A stretch of 64,000 nt of DNA. Origin: Geotrypetes seraphini (taxonomy: Eukaryota > Chordata > Amphibia > Gymnophiona > Dermophiidae). Under the pieces are notes generated by a model. That model was not told the origin of the DNA. It made no database searches and saw only the letters and a program-made list of their open reading frames with translations. The stretch's first letter is position 1; each line of letters opens with the position of its first letter. Positions 20,536 through 32,500 of this stretch are shown here, piece after piece. The position numbers and the translations under genes are program-made. The DNA lies in contig NC_047098.1 of assembly GCF_902459505.1 (NCBI RefSeq), forward strand, positions 36,288,523-36,352,522. The letters run 5' to 3'.

Positions 20536-23500
20536 CTGCAAAAGAGGAAAGAACAATGAGAAGAAATCTATTCTTGATGAAGGCCTTGAGCAGGGCACTT
20601 AACTCCTTTACTGCCTTTATGGCCAGCACAGTAGTCAAAGAACGGCAGTACATTGATATTTACAAGTATTACATACAAATGTATAAGAATAGAAAAGCGT
20701 AAAATGTCTCTTGGCACAAATGAATCGGAGAACATGTTCACCATCAATCTGACCAAAGTTGCCCTTTAACTGAACACTGCAAAAGCCAAAGACGGGCTTA
20801 TACCTTTCTCAGTAGCTCAAGGTACACTAAGTATTTTCTTGTCCTCTAAGGACATAATGCAGTAGGCTTTGTGCATAGTTCTGGGCATGCCCTACTTAGA
20901 CAAGAGTTTTATATATGAGCTAACTGTATGCAAAGCCTCTGGTAGACGTATGCAGCACATCTAAATCCATGCTACTGTGAACATAAGGCTGAGTGAAATA
21001 CCAGAGCTTTAACACAAGGTCTGAGGAAGAGCAAAAAAGGTTAGCTTATTTTTCTGGGGTAGTGTTAGTAAGGCAGGCTAGGCAGACTAAATAGGCCATT
21101 TGGTCTTTATCTGCCTTCATTTTTCTATTTTTCACTTTCTATGCCTGTTTCTTCCATTTATTGTGAGTATAAATGACCTGTAACTTGTTTCTAGCTTCAT
21201 TAGTTAAAAGACCAAGCTGAGGGGGGAGGTGCATTGAACAAAGTTTAAAGTGCTGGACTGCTGATAAACAGGCATTGGTACTACTCAGACTGCATTTTCA
21301 TGCATTAGCATATACTGTATAATGCTCTCTGTGCATAAATACTTTTATTTTATATACAGACTAATACATGCATAAATTCATACTGACACTTGGATTGCAT
21401 GTGCATACAAGACATAATTGCCACTAGTGCAGACCTGTGTGCTCACCCATTTTAGGCTGAATGCACATAATTTACACTATTTGCATGGTATGTTTACAAG
21501 AGAGGGCAAAGCTTTTGCATAATGCTTGTGTTAGGAAAATTGTACGTTGAACTTTAGAACAGAGCTCTAGAACAACGGCATTAGCCTCTAAGGCAGCAGT
21601 CTCAAACTCAAACCCTTTGCAGGGCCACATTTTGGATTTGTAGGTACTTGGGAGGGCTGCAGACAAAATAAGAAATGACAACTTTGCATGAGGTAAAACT
21701 CGTTATAGTTTACAAATCTTTCCTTATTTACTTCTGATAATTTCAGCTGTGCACAGCTGAAAGCAGTGCAACATGCAGAAAGTGAAGTTTTGATAGTTTT
21801 TAACTTTCTGCATGTTGCACTGCTTTCAGTTGTGAAATTAGAAGCAATTAAGGAAAGATTTATAAACTATAATGAGTTTTACCTCATGCAAAATTCAGAT
21901 TTAGATTCTAAAGTATCAACTGGTGTACGCGATTGTCCTCTCCACTCCACCTCACAATCACATACAGACGCAGGAAAGTGCTTGCATGAGGTTACAGCAG
22001 TGAGGCCGGCAACGTTCCAGAACAACTGTATCATAGCAAGGGCCTCAAAATAGTACCTAGCAGGCTGCAAGTTTGAGATCACTGCTCTAAGGTCATATCT
22101 GAGACAAGGATTATTTTATTTATTTATTTTAGTATTACGTGACCTGCCGAAGATCGGCAGTGAGATCTGAACTCTAGCTTCTCTGGTTCTCAATACAATG
22201 CTCTCTATTCCATGTTAAAGATTCTTTCCCCACCTCGGAAGCCAATAGCCCCTCCAGTAATGCAGCCACTGATGACACTGTTCTTCCAGTCAGACTTCCC
22301 TCGATACTTGGAGAGAAAAAAGGAGCACTGTTAAGTAACATAAGTACAAGCTGTGGCCCTACAGCATCAATACATGTGTTAGAAAATGCAATTGTCAGAA
22401 CATTCCCATTTTTCATATACATGCCAGTATGGCACATTTATTGGCTATCTTGATGCCATGTGTCAGGTTCAATAAAATCAAACATGACTCAGTTTCAGGT
22501 TGAATATTGAGTGGCACAGCTGCAAAAATAGTAGAAACCAATCCACTATTTTGGGCACTTTGGTCTAAAGAGAAAGTATATCAAACAAAACCGGTTTTAT
22601 TGCATGCTGAATAAAATGCAACATTCAGAACTATAAAGTATTTCATGTAAAATTTACAGGACCGGATGCAATCTGAAGAACTCTGAAATGAGGCTGCAAA
22701 ACCAATAAGAACCTTAACATTTGGTAGAATTCAGCAAGCACCATGCCATGCAACTATGCACAGAGAAATATATTAACCAGCTGGCATCAAGAACAGCTGT
22801 ATGGTAAAGGAAGATTAGGTTCTTACCTCAATCTTCTATCAAGTATAAAGGAACATGAGCCTTGACCAGTGGGTTATCACCTCTACCCGTGAGTTTTTGA
22901 AAAGGAATCATCTACAGCAGGGTTGTCCAATGTCGGTCCTCGAGGGCCGCAATCCAGTCGGGTTTTCAGGATTTCCCCAATGAATATGCATGAGATCTAT
23001 TCGCATGCACTGCTTTCAATGCATATTCATTGGGGAAATCCTGAAAACCCGACTGGATTGCGGCCCTCGAGGACCGACATTGGACACCCCTGATCTACAG
23101 CTTTTCAGCTCCACCTCTTTGTCAGTAGGCAGTCCCCATCGCCTCAGCTCTTACCAAAGCAGTTGACTATCCCTAAAAAAGGAAAAATAACAAGGAAGGC
23201 AAAGGGAACATCCTGACCAAGTCAAGTCTTTTCTGCTCTGCAACAGACAATTAATTAAAACCCATGAACTTAATACCAACAAGGGGAACCCAAACAAGGC
23301 ACCTACCAGAGTGCAACCAGCACTAACATTTAAACAGTTATTATAGGCTCTTCCACAGACATTGCCATAGCGAGCTATCACATCACATATTGAATTTGCA
23401 GACAGTAAAAAAAAAAACTATCATCTTCATACTCTTGTTTACTCCAAGGCTTATTGAGGTAAGAACCTAATCTTGCCTTTCAGTGCAAAAAGAACATGAG

Positions 23501-26500
23501 GCTTGACGAGTGGGATGTATCAAAACTGAGTCTAGGGTGGGACAGATGAGCCTGCTGCTAGCACTGATGACCCAAAAGCGGTTTACATCTGCATCATCAC
23601 GTCCACCCTGTACAACGTTGTGAAAATATGAAGAGTGGACCATGTAGCTGCCCTTCAAATATCCTCGGGTGGAACTGCCCAGATTCTGCCCATGAAGAAG
23701 AATGACTTACTATTTTTCCACATCCCTGCGGAAACTCATTTTTCCTGTCCCATCCTGACAAAGTTATTTTCCTGTCCCTGCCCCATTCCTGCAAGCTGTC
23801 CTCATCTGCACAAGCCTCAAACACTTTAAAATCATAAGTGTCCAAGGCTTGTGCGGTTAAGGCGGAGCTTACAGGAATGAGGCAGGGACAAGGACAGCAA
23901 CAAAACTCACCAGGAAATTGAGTTCCTGTGGGGACAGGGAAAAATTTGTCCCCATGTCATTCTCTACTATTTACCATAGCCAATGTGCGCAGACGCAGAT
24001 CCATCTAGAAATAGAAACCTTAGATGCTGGCTTTCCCAATCTACCAGAACTGGTGAGCACAAAAAGATGATCTAAAAGATGAGTGTCATTCGTCACCTAG
24101 AGATAACGGAGAACTCTCCCTCACATCCAGTAGCTCCAGAACTTTGTCCTTTTTCTTTACACCTGCAGCCTGGAATGCAGGCAGTCGGACTTCCTGATTG
24201 ACATGGAATGCCAACACCACCTTTTGCAGAAAGGAAGGCACCATGCTTAGAGACACACTCGCCTCCATAAATCTAAAGAACAGCTCTCTACATGACAGAG
24301 CCTGAAGGCAATAGCTACCAGGAAAACCATTTTGACGGTAAAATTCATCAGCGACACCTCTTGCAAGCGGTTGTATGGGTCTCTACTGAGGGTCCGGAGT
24401 ACAATGTTAAGATTCCACGTTACAAATGGTTGTTGAATGGGTGGATACTGTTTTTTGTTTCTTGTGTTTATCCCTAGTATCCCCAGCCTTGATAAAGAAC
24501 TGCGAAACGCGTTGGCACAGGGGAGCATTATTGCAATGCTGGAGAAACACAAGTGAACTATGAATTAGTACTACTTTTCTAAAAAGCCAAGTTATTCAAA
24601 TTATTTATATTTAGCTATGCAATGAAACAGTACATTAAGAGTAAAATGAGCAGGGATGAATGAAGAAGTGACAGATCCAACGAGCTAGTTTTAACTCCAA
24701 AGGTCAATCTGATATCCTGCAGATGCTATATCAAAAATATTATTCTTGCTAGACCACTGTGATAGTTTTGACTTTTTCACTTTTCAGCCTGCCATCCAAC
24801 ACAAAACTGGCATGATACAGGGGTAGAAAGGCCTAGGGAGTCCAAATATATTGATTATTAGTAAAATCGAGGTGTTTTGAGGCAGATAGATACTTTTAAA
24901 TTTAAAATCAAAGATGGCTGCCGCAGCAGTGTTTTGGCACTAATAAATGCCCAGGGAGAGATGAATAAAAGTGAAAAAAAATTCAGGAAAGAGATTTTTG
25001 GAAGTAGGAGACTGTACAGAAAGCCTCAGAGACCCTCAAAACTATCATTTTGGAATCACCCTGAAATCTCCCATAGACAGTAATAGACTATACTGACAGA
25101 ATTGCCTGGTGCAGTGCATGCATCAGCTCACACTGTAACTGGTCAAAGAAGAAAATTCCTACCTCAGACAATTATTTAAGATTCTCTAGAAGCTTGTCTC
25201 TTCGGGTTGCCTTTTAGACAGGCACTGAGAGCCTGAAAGACTCAACCCCACTAGCTCCTCATGTATCTTCGGGGGGGGGGGGAGGAGGATGCAGCAGCCA
25301 CCCACTACAGCCCTCTGGATCAACATGGTGCCACTCAGCCTACGCTCTAGTGCCTGATACACAGGCAAGTTGAACTCCCAGAGGAATGCTCCCCAAGCTA
25401 TCTTATGTGTTAGTGCTGGCTAGCTAGGTAATAATAATAACTTTATTTTATATACCACAGTACCACAAACAGTTCAGAGCGGTTTACAACGTAAGAGACT
25501 GTACATTTACAGCGAAGATACAATGAGAACTGTACATATTCAGTAAAGGTGTTTAAACAGCGAAGAACAGAGATCACGTGATGCACTGAGCACGGGCGGA
25601 CGATGGCTGCCTGAGCTCCCGGGCCCCGAGTCCCGAACAGTTACCGATCCCCGGGGACGCGGCGGAGAACGGCGAGTGGTCGCGTGTGGTGTGGGGTGCG
25701 CATGGACAGGTTCTTGTCCTCCCCCGCGTCGCCGATGGCCACTCGCACCACCAAGAAGGACCGCGATCGCCCGCAGCTTAGCGCGGACAAAATGGCGCCG
25801 GCCCCATCTTCGGCCATACACCAAATAGCGCCGGAGGCGCTGGCGGCTCTAACAACGGCGGTGACGGCAGCGATACAACCCGGTATGGACCGGCTTTCTG
25901 ACCAACTGTCCAACATAGAGAACTTACTAACAGAGACTACCCGCAGAACAACTGTTTTAGAGACCCGGGTCTCTGGCTTGGAAGATACACAGAGGACCCA
26001 GGGGACTACCTTACAGGAGCTGCAGGCACTTACCAAAAAGCAAGCAGAGAGACTGGAGGATTTGGAAAATCGCTCACGCAAGTCCAATTTGCGTTTTTTA
26101 GGCATCCCGGAGACAGTACCTGGACCTAAACTGCTACAGGTCCTGGAGGTATGGCTGACCAATACTTTTGCTTTACGGGAGAGCCTGGGCCCGATACGTT
26201 TGGAACGGGTGCATCGACTAGGCAGGGAGCAGGCCCGGGAGGCGCGGCTTCGCATGGTCATAGCAAAAGTCTTGAACTACAATCACAAAGTTGAAATACT
26301 GTGCAAATATAAACAACTTCGTGAGGACCTTAAGTTTGAAGATTCTGAGGTGCGCATTTTTCAAGACTACTCCGCGGCCCTGACCGAGCGCAGGAAGCTA
26401 TTTTACCCGCTTTGTTCCTCCCTGGCAGAAAAGAAAATCCGTTTTCTCTTCTTATACCTAGCTACCTTATATATACAATATCAGGGTCAATGGCAAGTCT

Positions 26501-29500
26501 TTGATTCAGCTGTGGAGGCAGCCACATTTATGAACACCCAAGTGCTCTTCCAGGCGGACCTTACATGACTGAATACTCACTTCATGGAAGCACTCACCAC
26601 ATTCTGATGGTTGCACTTTGGTTTGGAGGTTTCCTGGGTGCTTAGATTCCCAAATGCAGGGGGATCGGGACTCTTTCTTTCTTATGTTCCAACTTGTTGA
26701 TATGGACTGGGTTTGTTCAGAATTGCATTCCAGTGGACACAGTTATTGGGATTGTGTACTTAATTTTGCTGTCCACTATAAGTTTAATTGTTACTGGGTT
26801 CTTATGGGCCTGTTTTTGATCTGTGGGTGACTCGGGGCCTGGAGTGGCATTAGTTTGTGATCTCTCACACCTATAGGACCGCCTTGGGGTGGACCTTTAG
26901 TTGTGACTGCATACTGATGCGAGAGGGGGGTCGACAGGGGGGAGTGGGTGGGGTGGGGGGGAGTCCTTTGCTCAGTTGGAGGTATGTAAGACAAATTTGG
27001 AGGCAGGAGAGTCTGAATTATGCAGTGGACAGGCATGTGGTTTTGCAGATACTTGGGCAGGTCCTAAGTAACACATGGCTACCCTGGGTGAGGCTGGGAG
27101 CCTGGGGTGGTTGGTTTCTACACACTGTTACTTTTTTGCAAATATTTCCCATTTCCATAGGTCATAGCTAATACTCTGCGCCTAGTGTCATGGAACGTAT
27201 TGGGCATTACATCCCCTATTAAACGAACCAAAATTTTAACACAGCTCAAAAGACATAACGTAGATATCGCATGTTTGCAGGAAACCCGCCTGACGGACGT
27301 GGAACATCAGAAATTGAAGAGGTCCTGGGTGGCTGCAGTCTTTGCAGCCTCTTCCCCTCAAAAACGGACGGGGGTAGCAATATTAATTCGTAAGACTTTA
27401 CCCTATACTGCCAGAGTGATTGTAACTGATCTACAGGGCAGATATGTACTGTTACACTTGACGGTAGGAACATATTCCTTCTTTCTTTTGAATGTGTATG
27501 CACCTAACAAATATGATCATTCTTTCTTTGAGGGCATTGCAGCATTGTTACTAGAGCGTGTTGGGGAACCAGTCTACATAGCCAGAGATTTCAATTAAGT
27601 CTTAGACCCGAACTGTGACTGATCTATGCCAGGACCGAACACCTGCGTGTCCCAAACTAGGGGTATTCCTTATCTCTGTGCCACTTTAGATCTAGTGGAC
27701 CCCTGGAGACTTTTACACACCACAGAAAGGGATTATACCCATCGATCCAGGGCACACAACACCCAATCTAGAATAGACTATATCCTTGCCACGAGTAGGG
27801 CCTTTCTGAATGTAGATGCAGCAATGATAGGCCCGACCGTGATCTCTGATCATGCATTGATTTGGATCGATGTGAATGTGGGTTTTAGTATGCGGGGCCC
27901 AGTACGCTGGCGTTTTCCTAGTTATTTATTTTCTGATGACCACTTCCAAAATTATTTAACATCTAAGTGGGAAGCCTTTCTTGAATTTAATGGTAAGCAT
28001 TGCGACAATCCGATGCTGTTTTGGAGCACCGCTAAGGTAGTGCTCAGAGGAGATTGTATAGCTTATGTCGTAGCGCGAAACCGTCGTTTGTCTCGAAGTA
28101 TCCTTAAATTAGAAAAGGAACTAGCATCCGCCAAACGCCATTATACACAATACCCAACACAAACTAATAGGGAACGCTTAATATCGGTGGAATTGACCCT
28201 TAATTCGTATATACATGAGCGTACAGTCAAAATGCTTCTATATCAAAAATATCGTTACCACCGCTACGGTAATCGGGCTGGGAAATTGTTGGCACGGCTG
28301 ACTGCACAGGCCAGGGGACATCGATATGTGTTGGGATTGAGGGACGCTAAGGGACGTCTGCAACATTCTACTGCTCACATTGCCCAGACTTTTCATTCTC
28401 ACTTTCAGAGGATTTATGGTCGCCAGGACTCGGGAGCAGTATCCCTTATTAGGGATTATATAGCAGATTCTGGTTTGTTGCCACTCTCTGACCCAGATAT
28501 AGAAAATCTTAATACACCCATTACCCCTAAAGAATTGCAAAATGCCATCCAACGCCAAAGGAATTTTTCGGCTCCAGGGCCGGACGGCTTCACGGCAGAA
28601 TTCTATAAGATGTTATCAGTTCAACTAGGTCCCTTTTTACGGGACTACTATTCTCAGACCATACAGGATGAACACTTTCCCACTGAAGCAAATGAGGCCT
28701 TAATCACTCTGATATTGAAACCAGGAAAAGAGAGCGCTGCTCCCGAGTCCTATCGTCCCATTTCTCTTTTAAATGTGGACATTAAAATTCTTTCTAAAAT
28801 ATTAGCCGATAGACTAGCTACTCTTCTCCCGAATATTATTGCACCGGCACAGGTAGGTTTTGTGAAAGGCAGACAGGCGGTACATAATGTTAGAAAGGCC
28901 CTATTATCACTGGCCCATACACAATCCCATAATACACAGATGTTGCTGCTTAGTTTAGACGCAGCCCAAGCTTTCGATCAAGTCAATTGGAATTATTTAT
29001 TTGAGGTGTTGGACTATCTGGGGATGACAGGTTGGTACGCCAGAGCGATAAGCACATTGTACTCGACACCGAGGGCGAGATTGCTTGTTAATGAGATCAT
29101 TACAGCCCCTATTTTAATTGAAAGGGGTACCCGAAAGGGGTGCCCTTTGTCTCCCCTCCTCTTTTTGTTATACTTGGAGCCATTTTTCCGGACAGTGACT
29201 CTGGACCCCGACATAGTGGGAGTGGACTTTGGGGACTGCACTATCAAAGTGTTAGCTTTTGCAGACGATTTATTATTTACACTGACTAACCCCACGCATT
29301 CCATTGCTCATCTGCTGCAGGCGCTAAGGGAATTTAGATTCTACTCGGGCTTTACTTTGAATTATCAGAAATCTATAGCTCTAGCTAGTCCGGCGGCTCT
29401 ACAGCAGACATGGGTGGGAGAGTTTCTTTTTGCATGGGCGACAACATCGATTCGCTATTTGGGAATTTGGATTCCCAGAGACCTCAAAACTCTTTACGAC

Positions 29501-32500
29501 AGTAATATTAATTCCCTCATGCAAGACACCTTACAACATCTACAAAATTGGTCCTCTTTCCCACTCTCAGTAGCGGGACGGGTGGCTCTTTTTAATATGG
29601 TGCTCTTTCCCAAATGGTTATATCGCTTTCAGGTGTTACCAATACTCCTCTCCTATACTCATAATACACGTTTAATTAAAGGTTTACAATGTTTCCTGTG
29701 GGGTGGTAAACGACCCCGTATGCAATTTCTTAGGATGTGCTTACCTAGGGAACGAGGGGGCTTTGGTTTATTAAATGTTCGTTGGTACGCACTGGCATGC
29801 CAGATGAGACATCTCAATGATTGGTTTAGGGGGACATCAGATTTTTCTGCTACTCCTTTGGAATTATCTTTGTTGGCTCCGTACCATGTAAGCTATTTCT
29901 TGCATGTGGCGGACCCACAGATACGTCCTTTGGTGTCTCCCTACCCGATATTTGCGCCAGCGCAGCGAACCTGGAAGTGGGTATGTAAAACAGCAAAGTT
30001 GTCTTCTGAGGTTTCCTTCTATTTACCCATCCAGGGCAATGGAGCTTTTCCGCCTTGGCTGCAAAATACATCCTTCCAGAGGTGGAGTACGCTGGGATTA
30101 CAATATCTTTTCCACCTATTTCTGGAGGGGAGAATTGCCACCTTTGCAGAATTACGTCAGACATTTGATTTATAGCCAACTGACTTTTTTGCTTATTATC
30201 AGATCCGACATTATGCTCAGTCTCTACCTGGGGAACACCTAACCGAAGATGCCCAGGAGGCCCTCTCGGAACTTTTCAGTCTTTCTGCACAACAGAGGGT
30301 TCCTCTTCGTTTTCACATTGTGGGAATCTGGGACTGTCAATCGGGCACTAATTTGGCCATCTTGGCGACAACATGGGCAGAGGACTTGCAATGCACTTTA
30401 ACAGACCAGCAGTTGCAGCGGGTTTTGAAACATATTCAGAAGGTCTCTCCTAACATTACGCATTGGGAAATGCAATTAAAGATAGTCTTGCGACTCTACA
30501 TCCCGCCGGAACGAGCAGCTCGGATGGGGATTACTACATCTCACTCCTGCCCGAAATGTGATCAGGCTCACGCTTCTTTAGGTCATATGCTATGGACTTG
30601 CCCTAAAATTTTACAGTTTTGGAGATATTTGGGACACTACATAACGATGTTATGGGGGAGGCGATGGCTTCCACAACCAAGAGCACTATTCGGATTCTAC
30701 AATATAGCCACGCCCAAACCCAAAGGCATGTCGGCTTTCCTCACTAGAGCGCTTTTGATGGGGAAAAAAGCAATACTTACTAACTGGCTGTCCCACGATC
30801 CCCCATCTTATGCACAGTGGCGATCCCTGATGATAATCCAAGCTACATTGGAACGAAGACTGGTGGGAGCCTTGGATCGTGGCCTTGGTCGTAGATTCAG
30901 TCTGACCTGGGAATGTTTCTGGCAGGATCTTACTCCGCATGCCCGCAGCAGATTATTGAACCTCTAAGTTTGACTCTTGCTCTCACTTTTTGTTGTGGTA
31001 TTGGACTCCTGGGGTGGGAAGGGATAGTTTGTACTGGTGTGCTTTACTATTTTCATAATAAAAACTATTTGATCGTTAAAAAAAAACAAAAAAACAGCGA
31101 AGAACAATGTAGATTTACCATGCAGGAGATTGTACATATACTACAGAGATATATATATATATATATAATAGAGAGGCAATGCGAGAGGCTTATAAAGAAC
31201 AAAGCAGTGTACCAAACCAATACAGTCAAGAAGACAACCAGTATCAATTACAGGATAGAGGTATTTGATTATTTGGTGATGAGGGGAGTTCAAGAAATTT
31301 GTCGTAGAGGAAAGATTTGAGAGATTTCCTGAAGGATGAGTAGGATGGGGCAGATGAGATGAGGGTGGTCAGGCAGTTTGTCCATCTGCCAGCTTGATAT
31401 GAGAGTGTTCTATTGAGGAATCTTTTGTGGGTGCATCCCTTTGGGGAAGGGTAGGTAAACAGGTTGGCATTGCACGTGCGAGTGGTTCCAGGGAACACGA
31501 AGTGGTGAGACAGATATATCGGGGACAAGCCAGTTAGGGTTTTGAAGCAGAGGCAGGCGAATTTGAAGATGACTCTTGCTTCTATTGGCAACCAGTGCAG
31601 TTTTCTATAGTAAGGGGTGATATGGTCTGACTTTTTGAGGCCATAGATTAGGCGGACTGCGGTATTTTGGATAAGTCTCAGTCGTTTGATGGTTTTCTTG
31701 TAGGAGCCCATATAAATATTACAGTAATCCAGTGTGCTTAGGATTAGGGATTGGACCAGCAGTCTGAAGGAGGGGAAGTCAAAGTAATGTTTGATGGTAC
31801 GGAGTTTCCAGAGGGTATAAAAGCATTTTTTGACCTGGGCGTTGGTGTGGTCTTCGAAGGTCAAGCAGCGGTCTAGGATGACTCCAAGGATTTTGGTGCC
31901 CTGTGAAAGGGTTGCCCTCTCCCCCAAACTTAGACCTCTGAACTAGAGGTTGTATCTTCTCCCTAGCAGATATGTCCCAGCCTCGCACTTCGGATTAAAA
32001 CCCAAAAATAATTCAGTTGCAAAGCAGAAGAAAAGGCACCTTTTCAACTCTACTACTATTATTAAATATTTCTATAGCGCTACCAGACGTATGCAGCGCT
32101 GCACAGAGTCACAAAGAGTAAGCAGACAGTCCCTACTCGAAAGAGCTTACAATCTAAATAGGCAAGACAAACAGGATGTTTGGGGAACGGTAAATCGGCG
32201 GGCTGGGTTGGAGGGCAGAGGAGTATGTTAAGGATTGAAAGTTATATCAAAAAGGTGGGTTTGCAGAAGGAAAAACTTGAGGAGATGGGGACTGCCCATT
32301 GACAAAGAGGCCAAGCTGAAAAGCGGTACATGATTCCTTCTGAAACTCGTGGGTAGAGCTGAATAACCCACAGGTCAAGACTCATGTTCCTTTTGCACTA
32401 GAAACTCAGACATAAGCATGCAGATATCTGGCTACTGCCAGTTTAGTCCAGCGCCCACCTTCATATCTGTTTAGCCCATGCTGGGCAAGAAATGTACTGA

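Larger units (their letters stand above)
25570..31091 (+). mobile_element. Full-length Tx1/L1-like LINE in TIMM22 intron 2
   Basis: A 5.5-kb element lies between exact 15-bp duplications and ends in an A-rich tail (31078-31091) after an AATAAA signal. It has a 5' UTR, ORF1 (RNA-binding chaperone), a 0.6-kb spacer and ORF2 (endonuclease, RT, Cys-rich C-terminus). It is antisense to TIMM22. The intact duplication, full length and small number of changes indicate a recent insertion. It lies inside the L2-like LINE, which is inside DIRS-B. Confidence 0.92.
22805..32412 (-). mobile_element. DIRS retrotransposon family B remnant spanning most of TIMM22 intron 2
   Basis: Two inverted copies of one end sequence lie 9 kb apart. 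The left copy (22805-23145) reads AAAGGAACATGAGCCTTGACC, GTGGGTTAT and 'ctctttgtcagtaggcagtc'. The right copy (32275-32412) reads the same in reverse complement. Inside the left end is an internal complementary region (23452-23530) and then a tyrosine-recombinase C-terminus. A short RNase H-like piece is near 25.2-25.4 kb. The rest has been lost or replaced by nested insertions (hAT, Penelope-like, L2 and L1). It is clearly older and more decayed than family A, with many breaks. Confidence 0.75.
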
